A stretch of 64,000 bases of DNA from Fervidicella metallireducens AeB (GCF_000601455.1 NZ_AZQP01000009.1:1-64000), one strand, 5' to 3'; positions 8,188 to 17,953 are shown, counted from the stretch's first letter. Program-made: numbers and translations. Notes: a model not told the origin generated them from the sequence alone.

Positions 8188-9401
8188 ATTTTCACATCCA
8201 ATTCCTTAATTACACCAGGGTTGTTGCAAACCTCAAATTTAGTAATATCCATGTATTCAACTATAGGTTCAAATGATAAATTAATATTATTAAAACCTTT
8301 TGCTTTAAGTGATGAAATTAGCAATTTATCATTATTTTTTAACAAGGAAATAAATTTTTTGTTACAATTCAAGGTTATTTTTAAGTCTTTATAATGCTTA
8401 ACAATAAAGCCTTCAATTAAACCTAATTTTTCCGAAGAAATAGATACATATGCCTTTAGATTATCTGTATCTATATAATTTGTATTTTTAAATTTCCTTT
8501 TTACTATAATATTACTTTTATATTGAAGGTTATCCAAGTAGGTATTAAAGTTGAAGAAGAAGTAATTTTCATTAATATTTTTTAGAATAGGTAAACTTTC
8601 ATAAAGTTTTATTAAATATTGTGATTCTAAAAAATTCATTTTTAAATCAGAATTTGAACTATAAAGTGATTTCAGGATTTCTTTAAAAAATACAGTATTT
8701 TTATTTTCATCTTGTTTTTCTGAGTTTAAGTGACAATTATTTAATTTCAAAACTTCTTCAATAACGTTATTTAATACAAAATTATCCTTTATTAAATTTT
8801 GGGTTTTTAGTATTGTATTTACATCTTCAGAAAGTTCATTTGCTATTAAGAATGTTAAAAAATCAATATCTATTGATTTTAAATTTGAAAAAACTTCCTT
8901 TGCAACAATAAATTCTTTATCCATTAAAGTTATTTTTTTTTCTGTGTTTTTATTCAAAAGTAAAAGGATATCGTCATCAGTCATATTCTTAATATCATTT
9001 AAATGTTTTAAATTATTATATAATCTAACAATATATTCATCTTTTGCTGGAAGATTAAATTTTAAAAGGCTCATAACGATTTCTTTGCCATCATCGTCAT
9101 TAATGTTTAAACTACGTAATATGGATATAATTGATTTATTAGTATTATCTTTTTTTTCTTTAAATAGCTTCAACAATAGGGTATCATTATCTACACCCAT
9201 GAGTACAAATTTTGAAAATTTGTCTTCCAATAATGATTTGTCAAAAAGTAATTTAACTGGTATAGTCGAGCCATTTAATAATTTTATGGCATCTGTGCCA
9301 TCAGCTAAAGTTACAATTCTTCCTGTAATTGTATCCTTAAAATTAATATTAGAATTATTTTTGGCTGTAAACAAACTATTTTCGATATTTTTTAAATACA
9401 T
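8184..9401 (-). CDS. FliK-like / YlqG-like hypothetical protein
   Basis: Protein of 405 residues, rich in Asn, Lys, Ile and Leu. It is coupled to the FlhB-tail gene by an ATGA overlap, the arrangement of ylqG-ylqH in Bacilli, where the upstream gene resembles the flagellar hook-length protein FliK. The C-terminal 80 residues (LGLIEGFIVKHYKDLKITLN and following) resemble the FliK C-terminal fold, with a short beta stretch then a helix. This assignment rests mainly on context. The start at 9401 has AGGTGATG upstream; two in-frame starts slightly further up are less well placed. Confidence 0.6.
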   Translation of the reverse strand: MYLKNIENSLFTAKNNSNINFKDTITGRIVTLADGTDAIKLLNGSTIPVKLLFDKSLLEDKFSKFVLMGVDNDTLLLKLFKEKKDNTNKSIISILRSLNINDDDGKEIVMSLLKFNLPAKDEYIVRLYNNLKHLNDIKNMTDDDILLLLNKNTEKKITLMDKEFIVAKEVFSNLKSIDIDFLTFLIANELSEDVNTILKTQNLIKDNFVLNNVIEEVLKLNNCHLNSEKQDENKNTVFFKEILKSLYSSNSDLKMNFLESQYLIKLYESLPILKNINENYFFFNFNTYLDNLQYKSNIIVKRKFKNTNYIDTDNLKAYVSISSEKLGLIEGFIVKHYKDLKITLNCNKKFISLLKNNDKLLISSLKAKGFNNINLSFEPIVEYMDITKFEVCNNPGVIKELDVKI

Positions 9402-9477
9402 CAACATCACCTATTAATTTATCGGAAAAAATATAATAAAATAAATAGGTACGAATACTAAAATAGGATGTGATTTA

Positions 9478-10158
9478 ATGGGTCTATATGCAATATCAGA
9501 TTTACATCTTTCTTTAAGCTCTAATAAACCTATGGATGTGTTTGGAGAACTTTGGAAAGATCATCATATGAAGATTATGGAGAATTGGAACAGCAAGATA
9601 ACAAATGAAGATGTTGTTTTAATCTCTGGAGATATCTCATGGGCAATGAAACTTAGTGATGCCCTGGTTGATTTAGAATATATACATAGACTAAATGGGA
9701 AAAAAATATTAATAAAAGGCAACCATGATTATTGGTGGTCTTCCATAAGTAAATTAAATTCTCTTTATGAGGATATGAATTTTATACAGAATACTCATTT
9801 CAACTATGAAGATTACGCAATTTGTGGTACACGAGGTTGGATTAATATTGATGATAATGAAGAACATGATGAAAAAGTTTATAATCGTGAAATACTACGA
9901 TTGAAAATGTCCCTTGATAGTGCAGTTTCAGCTGGTTATGACAAAATCTTAGTTATGATGCATTATCCACCTGTTACTAGAATAAGTAAGAGTAAAGAAT
10001 TTATTGATATAATTAATGATTATAAAGTTGAAAAAGTTATTTATGGACATATACATTATGATTCAAAGGCAATATGTATAAATGGTGTTTATAATGATGT
10101 ACAGTATATATGTACCTCAGCTGACATAATTAACTTTGATCCTATAAGGATATTATAA
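9478..10158 (+). CDS. Calcineurin-like metallophosphoesterase
   Basis: Cytoplasmic binuclear metal phosphoesterase of 226 residues. All motifs are visible in order: SDLHLS (residues 7-12), ISGDISW (about 49), KGNHDYWW (about 80), MMHYPP and YGHIHYD near the C-terminus. Length and motifs match the clostridial/bacillar YkuE-unrelated small phosphoesterase group; the substrate is unknown. It is followed after 36 bases by the HMA-domain gene, so they may be co-transcribed, up to the terminator at 10423. Confidence 0.88.
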   Translation: MGLYAISDLHLSLSSNKPMDVFGELWKDHHMKIMENWNSKITNEDVVLISGDISWAMKLSDALVDLEYIHRLNGKKILIKGNHDYWWSSISKLNSLYEDMNFIQNTHFNYEDYAICGTRGWINIDDNEEHDEKVYNREILRLKMSLDSAVSAGYDKILVMMHYPPVTRISKSKEFIDIINDYKVEKVIYGHIHYDSKAICINGVYNDVQYICTSADIINFDPIRIL

Positions 10159-10194
10159 ATTAAAATACAAAAAATAAATGCAGGAGGGATTTAT

Positions 10195-10407
10195 ATGAAG
10201 GAATGTGTTTTTAAAATTCCATCTATGCATGACGAAACCTCTGCCAAAGATATAAGGAGTGCTGTTGTAGGAATCAGGGGGGTTGAAGACGTAGACGTTG
10301 ACTATGAGGATAGCAGAATTAATGTATACTATGATGAAAACCAAGTTATTAAGGATAAAATTAAGCTTGTGATTGAGAAAAAGGGATACAAAACAAAAAT
10401 AATGTGA
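10195..10407 (+). CDS. HMA-domain-like protein lacking the metal-binding CxxC
   Basis: A 70-residue protein with the beta-alpha-beta-beta-alpha-beta pattern of heavy-metal-associated domains (CopZ type): FKIPSMHDETSAKDI, then GVEDVDVDYEDSRINVYY and KKGYKTKIM. The normal MxCxxC loop reads MHDETS here, so both metal cysteines are missing; the only cysteine is residue 4. It probably does not bind copper as CopZ does. AGGAGGG is the ribosome site. It ends at a strong terminator. Confidence 0.8.
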   Translation: MKECVFKIPSMHDETSAKDIRSAVVGIRGVEDVDVDYEDSRINVYYDENQVIKDKIKLVIEKKGYKTKIM

Positions 10408-10422
10408 GTTTACTTACACTAA

Positions 10423-10470
10423 ACAGCCTATTGAAAGAAAAACTTACTATCTGCAATAGGCTGTTTTTTG
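10423..10470 (+). terminator. Rho-independent terminator
   Basis: ACAGCCTATTG (10423-10433) pairs with CAATAGGCTGT (10454-10464), followed by a run of T. It closes the phosphoesterase-HMA unit. Confidence 0.85.
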
Positions 10471-10554
10471 ATATAATAAAACATGATTAGAATAATATAT
10501 AAATAAAATTAATGAAATGATAAATTTCTTAATAATGTCCTCAGGGGGGAATAT

Positions 10555-11460
10555 ATGAATAATATTATATTTAATCAAATAACGGTTTTATTTCTTATTA
10601 TGATTGTAGGCTATATTGCAAAAAAAAGGAACATTATTAACAGTGCTGTTAATAAAGGTTTTACCGAGTTATTGCTTAACATAACATTGCCTTTTATGAT
10701 TGTTGCTTCATTTAATTTTAAATTTTCAAGGACTATGTTAGTTAATGCAAAGAATTTATTTATTATTTCCATAGTTATATATATGGTATTCATTTATATT
10801 GGTGGGATTTTATATAATCGATATGACATTGGAACCAAGAGAGTACTTTGGTTTATAACTGTTTTTTCAAACTGTGGATTTATGGGGTATCCAATAATTG
10901 AAAGTATATATGGTAAAACAGGTGTTTTTTACACGGCTATTTTCAATATACCATTTAATGTACTAATTTGGACAGTTGGGGTTTCTATATTTACTGGTGA
11001 AAAGGATTTAAAGGCATTTAAAAAGGTTTTATTTAACCCCGGAATAATATCAGTAGCAATTGGACTTATAATTTTTATGTTTTCAATAAAATTACCTCAA
11101 CCTATTTATAAAACTTTGGATATAATTGGATCAATGACAACTCCTATATCCATGTTATTGGTAGGTGCAATGCTGGCTGATGTAGAAATAAAAGATGTTT
11201 TTTCAGGAATTTCTATCTATTATGGTGTTTTTGTAAGATTGATTTTAATACCATTAATAGTTTTATTCGTTTTAAAGTGGATAGGATATAATGATATGTT
11301 TTTAGCAATTCCAGTTCTAATAATGGCAATGCCTGCTGCTGCAAATACAGCAATATTTGCTGAAAAGTATAACGGTGATACTTCAGTTGCCTCTAGAAGT
11401 GTTTTTTTATCAACTATATTGTCAGGTATAACTATACCTTTAATTATGTTTCTACTATAA
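10555..11460 (+). CDS. AEC family transporter (auxin efflux carrier-like)
   Basis: Integral membrane protein of 301 residues with about ten hydrophobic segments, matching the AEC (Mem_trans) family. Typical features are FLIMIVGYIAKKRNII at the start, an internal repeat, and PAAANTAIFAEKYNGD near the end. Bacterial members export or import organic acids such as malate; the substrate here cannot be told. RBS CAGGGGGG precedes ATG 10555. It stands alone between two terminators. Confidence 0.88.
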   Translation: MNNIIFNQITVLFLIMIVGYIAKKRNIINSAVNKGFTELLLNITLPFMIVASFNFKFSRTMLVNAKNLFIISIVIYMVFIYIGGILYNRYDIGTKRVLWFITVFSNCGFMGYPIIESIYGKTGVFYTAIFNIPFNVLIWTVGVSIFTGEKDLKAFKKVLFNPGIISVAIGLIIFMFSIKLPQPIYKTLDIIGSMTTPISMLLVGAMLADVEIKDVFSGISIYYGVFVRLILIPLIVLFVLKWIGYNDMFLAIPVLIMAMPAAANTAIFAEKYNGDTSVASRSVFLSTILSGITIPLIMFLL

Positions 11461-11496
11461 AAATGACATTTACATAACTCATAATTTTTTAAAAGT

Positions 11497-11531
11497 AAAG
11501 GGCAAGCATCTAATCTGATACTTGTCCTTTT
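11497..11531. terminator. Terminator between convergent genes
   Basis: AAAGGGCAAGCAT (11497-11509) pairs with ATACTTGTCCTTT (from 11518), including G-U pairs. It overlaps the stop of the CYTH gene and can serve both directions. Confidence 0.65.
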
Positions 11532-12055
11532 AGATTTTTTTTTATTTCTTCCAAAGTTAAAGAGGTAGTTTTTTCTTTTGGTATAGAAAGCGCTGCTAAG
11601 ATTGATTCAAGTATTTCTGGAGTTTTTGCTTCAATTTCTATATACGGATCAGGAAAGATATCCTTGTCCCATTCATCTATTTCGATTAATGAATCTGATA
11701 ACAGATAACTTTCACGATATTTATTTTGTTTTCTAAAAAATTTAACTTCTAATGCTTCTAAAAAATTTTTGCAGTCTTCTATACTAGAAACAGTAACTTC
11801 ATTTTCCTCAGTAATCCTGAAATCATCCTGGGAAATTATTTTTTTAATACAGAGTATGTTTTCATAGGTGTCCTTCAGTAAATCATGTGTTCTTCTGATT
11901 CTGATATAACCATTTCTATTGTTTAAATGCATTGGCAGAGAATAGATATAGTTTTCCTGATATTCTTTTTTTATTAACACTCCTTTAAGCTCAACTATTT
12001 TTTTCTTAATAGTTTCTATATCAACATCTAAAACCTTTACTTCAATTTCATTCAT
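11510..12055 (-). CDS. CYTH domain protein
   Basis: Protein of 181 residues of the CYTH (class IV adenylate cyclase/thiamine triphosphatase) superfamily. It begins with the hallmark ExExK (NEIEVKVLD) and has basic and acidic strands in order: YIRIRRT, CIKK, EENEVTV, KYRESY and EIDEWD, PYIEIEA. These line the tunnel that binds triphosphates with Mg2+. Bacterial members are usually tripolyphosphatases or CyaB-like cyclases; I cannot choose. GGGAGGT precedes ATG 12055. Confidence 0.85.
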   Translation of the reverse strand: MNEIEVKVLDVDIETIKKKIVELKGVLIKKEYQENYIYSLPMHLNNRNGYIRIRRTHDLLKDTYENILCIKKIISQDDFRITEENEVTVSSIEDCKNFLEALEVKFFRKQNKYRESYLLSDSLIEIDEWDKDIFPDPYIEIEAKTPEILESILAALSIPKEKTTSLTLEEIKKNLKGQVSD

Positions 12056-12182
12056 AATATTACCTCCCTGAAAAAGCTATTACTAATATTATATAATACA
12101 ATTGTTAATGAAGTAAAAAATAACTTTCTAAAAGAATCATAATAATGTAAAATATCCATATAGAATGAAATGAGGTTGTAGA

Positions 12183-13094
12183 ATGTTTGGATATATTACA
12201 CCATTGAAAGATGAGTTATTAATCAGAGAGTATAATACTTTTAAAGCATATTATTGTGGGCTGTGCAGTGATATGGGGAAAAAATCATATCCTTCAAAAT
12301 TTGCATTAACTTATGATTTAACTTTTTTAGCCATTGTACTTTCATCTTTATATAATGATGTAGAGTCTGTAAGGAAAGTATTTTGTCCTTTTAAAATGAA
12401 AAATGTTATAAGAGTAAATAATAATCAATTCATTGATTATGCTGCAGAAATGAATATTTTTTTATTTAATAGAAAACTATACGATAATTATATAGATGAT
12501 AAAAATTTCATTAGTCTGTTTCTTTCAAAATTAACAGGGTTAAAAAGCAAAAGTGATATAGTTATTGATAAAATTTCTTGTATTGATTATAGCCTTAAAG
12601 AATTAAATAAATTAGAAAAAAAATATTGTGATAATTTAGATGAAGTAAGTCATATATTTGCTGAAATTACTTCTGATATATTCAGTATTTATGAAGATAG
12701 AAACAGTAAACTACTAAGACATTTTGGATACCATATTGGAAAGTGGATATATGTTTTAGATGCATATGATGATTTAACTAATGATATTAATAAATCCAAT
12801 TATAATCCTTGTATTTATAGTTTTCACTACAACGGTGAGGAACCAGATAAATTTAAGGAGAAAATTAGAGATAATATAGAGTTTGTTTTATTTAGGTGCC
12901 TTACTGAGGTAGCAAATGCCTTAAATCTTTTAGAGTTTAAGAAAAATAAAGGAATAATTGAAAATATAGTTTATTTAGGAATGAAAGATAAGACATTTAA
13001 AGTATTAGAAGGGAGAAATGACAATGAAAAATCCTTACGAAATATTAGGTGTAAGACAGAATGCATCCCAAGAGGAAATAAAGCAAGCCTATAG
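12183..13094 (+). CDS. DUF5685 family protein
   Basis: Protein of up to 303 residues with the DUF5685 pattern: [17 protein letters not shown], the cysteine motif YYCGLC at about residue 30, [12 protein letters not shown], a CPF motif, and [19 protein letters not shown]. The cysteines suggest a metal or Fe-S site, but no function is known. The last 25 residues overlap the next gene's J domain and look like read-through in the wrong frame. One extra A at about 13016 would place a TGA at the junction, so the true end is probably near 13020. It is the first gene of a tight group with a J protein. Confidence 0.8.
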   Translation: MFGYITPLKDELLIREYNTFKAYYCGLCSDMGKKSYPSKFALTYDLTFLAIVLSSLYNDVESVRKVFCPFKMKNVIRVNNNQFIDYAAEMNIFLFNRKLYDNYIDDKNFISLFLSKLTGLKSKSDIVIDKISCIDYSLKELNKLEKKYCDNLDEVSHIFAEITSDIFSIYEDRNSKLLRHFGYHIGKWIYVLDAYDDLTNDINKSNYNPCIYSFHYNGEEPDKFKEKIRDNIEFVLFRCLTEVANALNLLEFKKNKGIIENIVYLGMKDKTFKVLEGRNDNEKSLRNIRCKTECIPRGNKASL

Positions 13095-13632
13095 GGAACT
13101 TGTTAAAAAGTACCATCCTGACAGGTATACAGATAACCCTTTAAAGGATTTGGCAGATGAAAAAATGAGGGAAATAAATGAAGCATATGATTTTTTAATG
13201 AAAAATCAGCAGTTTAGTAATGATAATAGATATAATAATCATAATAATTATAGGGGAGGCTATAGCCCATCAGACTTCATGAGAGTCAGAGAGTATATAA
13301 ACAGGAATGATATAAGAAATGCAGAAGATGAATTGAATAGAATATCAAATAGAAATGCTGAGTGGTTCTTTCTTAGAGGTCTAATTTCTATTAAAAAGGG
13401 TTGGTACAGCCAAGGTTATCAGGATATACAAATGGCTGTTAATATGGATCCAAACAATTATGAGTACAGGGAAACGTTAAACAGGTTGATGAATGCAAAC
13501 AGAAATTATACAAATTATTCTTATCAAAGAAGGGGCGGAAACAGCAATGACATGTGCTCCACATTAACTTGTCTGTGTTGTACAGATCAATGCTGTGAAT
13601 GTTTAGGGGGAGATTTAATTTCCTGCTGTTAG
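13024..13632 (+). CDS. J-domain protein with cysteine-rich tail
   Basis: DnaJ-type co-chaperone of 202 residues. Residues 1-62 are a J domain ([19 protein letters not shown], with KYHPDRY holding the HPD signature that activates DnaK). A Gly/Asn linker follows, then a TPR-like region ([20 protein letters not shown]). The last 27 residues contain nine cysteines (CLCC, QCCEC, ending SCC), unlike the zinc fingers of true DnaJ. ATG 13024 fits AGGGAG 8 bases before. It follows DUF5685 directly and precedes a membrane protein by 12 bases. A metal-related role of the tail is inference. Confidence 0.88.
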   Translation: MKNPYEILGVRQNASQEEIKQAYRELVKKYHPDRYTDNPLKDLADEKMREINEAYDFLMKNQQFSNDNRYNNHNNYRGGYSPSDFMRVREYINRNDIRNAEDELNRISNRNAEWFFLRGLISIKKGWYSQGYQDIQMAVNMDPNNYEYRETLNRLMNANRNYTNYSYQRRGGNSNDMCSTLTCLCCTDQCCECLGGDLISCC

Positions 13633-13644
13633 AGGGGGATGTTC

Positions 13645-14157
13645 ATGGAAAATGGTAAAACCATAAAGCTAGTGAACTCAGGTGTATCGATTGCATTAAT
13701 AATTTTAAGCCTTTATGGAGGTATAATAATAAAAAATAATAAAATTGCTTTTTTAGCTTTGGCAACATATTTTTCATCCATACCTTATATACAAGGTGGG
13801 ATAAAATATGGAGTAATAAGCTATTTTGCATCAATTGCTTTGATTTTTATTTTAATCCCTAATAAACTTTATTCAGCAGCATTTTTTGCCTTTGGAATTT
13901 ATCCATTAATTAAGCTATTAACAGAGCAGAAAAAGTATGTTTTTGAACTATTACTAAAATTATTTTGGTTTAATTTAACTATAGTACTTTATTATTTAAC
14001 ATTAAAAGATTTTATAATAATTAATCAAGTGTTTTTAAACAATAAATTGCTAATATTTGTATCAATTATTAGTCTACAGCTTTTCTTTTTAGTTTACGAT
14101 TACATTTTTTCAAAATTTATTTTGTTCATAACTGATAAAATAATTGGGAGGAGATGA
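13645..14157 (+). CDS. Hypothetical membrane protein
   Basis: Protein of 170 residues with five or six hydrophobic helices (for example SIALIILSLYGGIII, YFASIALIFILI, LLIFVSIISLQLFF) and short loops. I do not recognise the family for certain; the layout recalls small transporter S components. The ATG at 13645 has GAGGGGG at a suitable distance. It starts 12 bases after the J-protein gene, and its stop overlaps the ATG of the next gene, so it belongs to that operon. Confidence 0.7.
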   Translation: MENGKTIKLVNSGVSIALIILSLYGGIIIKNNKIAFLALATYFSSIPYIQGGIKYGVISYFASIALIFILIPNKLYSAAFFAFGIYPLIKLLTEQKKYVFELLLKLFWFNLTIVLYYLTLKDFIIINQVFLNNKLLIFVSIISLQLFFLVYDYIFSKFILFITDKIIGRR

Positions 14158-14409
14158 AAAAATGGCCATCAATATCATGGCAATAGCATTAACTTAAGGA
14201 GTCATAATGCACCAAAGGTTCAGGAGATTTTAACAAAGTACGGATGTGTCATTAAAACAAGACTAGGTATTCATGAGACATCTGAAAATAATTGTTCGGA
14301 GGAAGGAGTAGTCATATTACATTTAAAGGACGAAAAGAAAATTATCGATGAACTTAAAGCTGAGTTAACAAAAATTGATGGGGTTAGGCTAAATGTGATG
14401 GAGGTGTGA
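14154..14409 (+). CDS. TM1266-like (iron-only hydrogenase regulator type) ACT-fold protein, frameshifted
   Basis: Short protein of about 85 residues resembling the TM1266/iron-only-hydrogenase-system-regulator family, an ACT-like fold. The main frame reads SHNAPKVQEILTKYGCVIK, then RLGIHE, VVILHL and DGVRLNVMEV. The ATG at 14154 overlaps the previous stop and has GGAGGAG upstream, but the frame breaks at once. If the six A bases at 14157-14162 were five, it would read MKNGHQYHGNSINLRSHNAP as one protein. A homopolymer length error is likely. No hydrogenase genes are in the window, so the role is unknown. Confidence 0.7.
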
Positions 14410-14554
14410 TTTAACATCTCCTTAATAATTTAGTAAAACAAGTTTCAACTTTATTGAGATACGCAATAATATATTGAGTCTGTTTTAATTTTGTGAGATA
14501 ATATGGTTTGTTGAAATTATTGTTTATTGGAAATAGCAACTGGGGGGAGAAGTT

Positions 14555-15819
14555 TTGAAAAAAAGATATATATATTTTCTTATTCCATTAATACTTGTAA
14601 TTGTGACTGTATTTGGAGGTTATTATTATATCAATTCAAAGATATATAAACCTTTAAATAACACGTCAGATGATATTTCAAATGACAAAAGGAAACTTAA
14701 TTTGAAGGAAGAACAAGGAATAATTAATATTCTATTAGTAGGTGTAGATGCAAGAGGAAACTATGAGGATGCAAGAACAGACTCAATAATTTTACTAACA
14801 ATAAATACAAACACTAAAAAAATAAAACTTACATCATTTATGAGGGATATGTATGTCCCAATTCCTGATCATCAAGACAGCAGAATTAATACTTCATTTT
14901 TTTTAGGTGGTGTTGAGCTGTTACTAAAAACAATTAATCAGGATTTTAATTTAAACATTCAAAATTACATATCTGTGGACTTCCATGCCTTCCAGGATAT
15001 TGTTGATAAACTTGGAGGAATAGATGTTGAAGTTAAGGATTATGAAGTAAAAGAGATAAATAAATATATAAAGGAAGTAAATGGAAATAAGTCTACGCTT
15101 TTAAGTGGACCTGGAATGCAGCATTTAAATGGTCAGCAAGCTTTATCTTATTGTAGAATAAGGAAAGTAGCAACGGTGATTATGAGAGAACTGAAAGACA
15201 GAGGAAGGTACTTTCCTTATTGATTGAAAAAGCAAGGAAGACAAGTTTATTTAAATTACCTGATTTAGTTTCAACAGTATTACCATATGTTAGGACAAAC
15301 ATACCAACAACAAAACTTATGAGTATTGGTTATACAGCTTATAAGTTCGGAGATACACCAGTTGAAACATTGAGGATACCTGCAAATGGATTATTTGAAA
15401 ATGCAAATATAAGGGGTATGGCTGTTCTTTTACCAGATATTGAAAAAAATGCAGAACTATTAAATAGATTTATATTTTTAGATGGATCAGCTTCTGTTGG
15501 TAATATACCTGCATATATGAACAACAACTATCATGAAAAGGATAAGGCTATTGATAATAGAGGTAAGAAAAAAACAACAGTTAAGGTTGTAGTGCCTAAG
15601 GATAAAATTGAAAGTGATTCAAAGGCAAATAATGATAAAGAAGATAATACAGATAAAAAAAGTACAATAATTGAAGAAAATAATACAGAATCTAATACAG
15701 AATCTAATACTGACAAGGTTGAAAATATCGAAAAACCTGCAGAGCAGCAAGAAAATGAAATAGAAAAAATTGAAGGCAATGATGAAGCTAATAATAGCAT
15801 AAACCAACCATCAAACTAA
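14555..15819 (+). CDS. LytR-CpsA-Psr family protein, frameshifted
   Basis: Membrane-anchored LCP enzyme that attaches wall polymers such as teichoic acid or polysaccharide to peptidoglycan. A short cytoplasmic start and one helix (YFLIPLILVIVTVFGGYYY) are followed by NILLVGVDARG, ARTDSIILLTI, FMRDMYVPIPDH and GGIDVEV, with the conserved Asp and Arg residues. At about 15170 the frame shifts: the family sequence NGDYERTERQRKVL continues in the second frame, so one base is missing. The C-terminal tail is a low-complexity Asn/Glu/Lys/Thr stretch. Start is TTG 14555 after GGGGGGAG. Restored length is about 421 residues. Confidence 0.87.
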
Positions 15820-15825
15820 TAATAT

Positions 15826-15855
15826 AAAAAGAAGTCTATGGAGGCTTCTTTTTTA
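15826..15855 (+). terminator. Rho-independent terminator
   Basis: AAAAAGAAG (15826-15834) pairs with CTTCTTTTT (from 15845), which also supplies the T run. It ends the LCP transcript. Confidence 0.75.
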
Positions 15856-15947
15856 TATATTTGCTTATCTATTTGTGTGGTTTGGATTGAATTTTTTAAA
15901 ATATTTATTTATTATAGAACTACTAATTAGATTTTTGGAGGGAAAAA

Positions 15948-16972
15948 ATGAGAAACATTAGTGAAATTGAAGTTGAGAAGGCGGTTATCCATATTATGGA
16001 TAAAAGTATGGATGAGCTCTATTGAACGATTTCGAACTTGAAATAGATGAGGAGACAAACGAATTTATAATTAAGCATATTTTAAAAATAACATCTGATG
16101 ATGAGGCTAAATGTGCAGTATTTCAAAATGATAATAATTTTGTTAAAAACGAGATAGAGGCTATTTTTAAAGATAAAGATTCTTTTATAGAGCATACTAA
16201 AAACATTTCAAGTAACCTTTTTATGATTTTAAAGGAATTAAATGATATACCCTCTGGAGATTTACTTATATGTCTGTTTAATTATGAATATGGGGAAGCG
16301 ATAGCCATTTTAAAGTTAGACTATAATAAGACATATATACATGGTATAGATTATGTTGATGGAAAAATGAATATATCAATTGTACCACAAATGATTGGAT
16401 TACCAAGTTCAACCCAAAGGATACAAAAGGCAGCAATAATAAATAGTAATTTTGATATTTTAATAATAGAAAAAAATAGTAAAAAAGATGAGAATGAAGT
16501 TTTGAAAGATTATTTTTCCCAAAAATTTATAATGTGTCAGCTTATTAAGGATAAGAGGGACTATACAAAAAATATTTTAAAAACCTCGGAACAGTGGATA
16601 AGAAAAAACTTCAGAGAAGATGCAGATAAAGCAGAAAAAGCAAGAAATGTTTTAAGTAAAGCGATGAAGTCTGATGATGTTGTAAATATAGAAACACTTG
16701 CTCATTATGCTTTAGAAAAATCCGAAGAACTAAAGGATGAGTTTGTAAAAACTTTAAAAGATGCTGGAATAGATAAAAATGAGGTTCCTATTGATAGAGA
16801 GTGGGTAGAAAAGAAACTAAAAAGGAAAAAACTTAAAATTGATAAAGACATAGACATATACATTGACTCTGAAACTTATAATGATGCTAATAGATTTGAA
16901 ATAAAAAGAAATGGAGATGGAAGTATAAATATTGTTATTAAGCATGTCAGGAACTATATAGAAAAACAATAA
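15948..16972 (+). CDS. Nucleoid-associated protein (NdpA/YejK family), frameshifted
   Basis: Protein of the 37-kDa nucleoid-associated (NA37/YejK) family, about 341 residues when restored. ATG 15948 follows TTGGAGGG and encodes MRNISEIEVEKAVIHIMDKS. The frame then hits TGA at 16023, while the family continues LNDFELEIDEETNEFIIKHI from the other frame. One missing C near 16014 would give DEPLLNDFEL, the expected family text. The rest includes GEAIAILKLDY and PSSTQRIQKAAII. Members bind DNA; the role in Firmicutes is unclear. Confidence 0.82.
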
Positions 16973-17020
16973 ATCATAATATATAATATAGGTATAAAAT
17001 ATTTTTTTATGAGGTTTATT

Positions 17021-17953
17021 ATGAAAAAACCAGAAATTTTAGTTGTAGAGGACAGTAAATTTCAGAGTCTGATATTGAAGGATATCCTGAATAAGGGAGG
17101 ATATGAGGTTGTTTGTGTTTCCTCAGCTGAGGAAGCCATTAATAATAATTTTTATAAAAAATTTGATTTAGTTCTATTAAATGTTGTACTGCCAGGGATG
17201 AATGGGTATGAATTTTGTAAGGTGGTTAAAAACAACGATAAGTTCTTACCTGTTATAATTATTACATCCATAGAAGATAAAAATAGTCTTGTTAAAGCTT
17301 TAAATTCTGGAGCAGATGATTATATTAAGAAACCATATAATGTTGATGAACTTTTAGCAAGAATAAGGGTTCAAATCAGGACACGAAATCTTCAACTAGA
17401 ATTAAAGGAAAAAAATAAAGAACTGGAAAAAGCTTATGATAAAATAAAAGAAATGGCTGTAACTGATGCTTTAACAGGAGTATATAATAGGGCTTATATT
17501 AAGGATTATCTGGATAAAATTATTAACAAATACGACTCAGCCTCATATAAACTTTCCTGTTTTATGATTGATATTGATAATTTTAAGAAAGTTAATGATA
17601 CCTTTGGTCACCTTGTTGGAGATGAAGTCTTAAAGGATGTTGCTAAAATATGCAAAGAAATAATTAGAGATAATGGAGCTGTTATTAGATTTGGAGGAGA
17701 AGAATTTTTAATTATACTGAATAAAGATATAGATAATAGTAAAATTATTGCTGAAGATATAAGGTCAATCTGCAGTAAAAGTATTGTAGGGGATTGTAAA
17801 TACACGATAAGTATTGGAGTTTGTAATTTTAATGTAATTAAATTGAATCATTTAAATGATTTTCAGAAGGGATTGCAGGAAGCTGATAGAATGCTATATA
17901 TATCTAAAAATAGTGGCAAAAACATGGTAACAATAAATGAGATTCAACATTAA
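17021..17953 (+). CDS. Response regulator: REC domain plus GGDEF diguanylate cyclase
   Basis: A 310-residue regulator. Residues 1-120 are a receiver domain (ILVVEDSK, VIIITS, KKP) and residues about 150-305 a GGDEF domain with DALTGVYNRAY and the active site RFGGEEFLIIL, joined by a coiled coil (LELKEKNKELEKAYDKIK). The domain should make cyclic di-GMP. Two points are odd. The phospho-acceptor position reads LLNVVLPGMNG, with Asn in place of Asp, so the domain may not be phosphorylated. There is also no RxxD inhibitory site before GGEEF. Start ATG 17021 follows GAGG; the upstream ATG 17009 is less likely. Confidence 0.9.
   Translation: MKKPEILVVEDSKFQSLILKDILNKGGYEVVCVSSAEEAINNNFYKKFDLVLLNVVLPGMNGYEFCKVVKNNDKFLPVIIITSIEDKNSLVKALNSGADDYIKKPYNVDELLARIRVQIRTRNLQLELKEKNKELEKAYDKIKEMAVTDALTGVYNRAYIKDYLDKIINKYDSASYKLSCFMIDIDNFKKVNDTFGHLVGDEVLKDVAKICKEIIRDNGAVIRFGGEEFLIILNKDIDNSKIIAEDIRSICSKSIVGDCKYTISIGVCNFNVIKLNHLNDFQKGLQEADRMLYISKNSGKNMVTINEIQH

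Noticed and set aside
13022-13094. C-terminal extension of DUF5685 over the J-protein gene
   Set aside because: The residues are a shadow of the J domain; an upstream stop lost by one missing base is more likely than a 71-base coding overlap.
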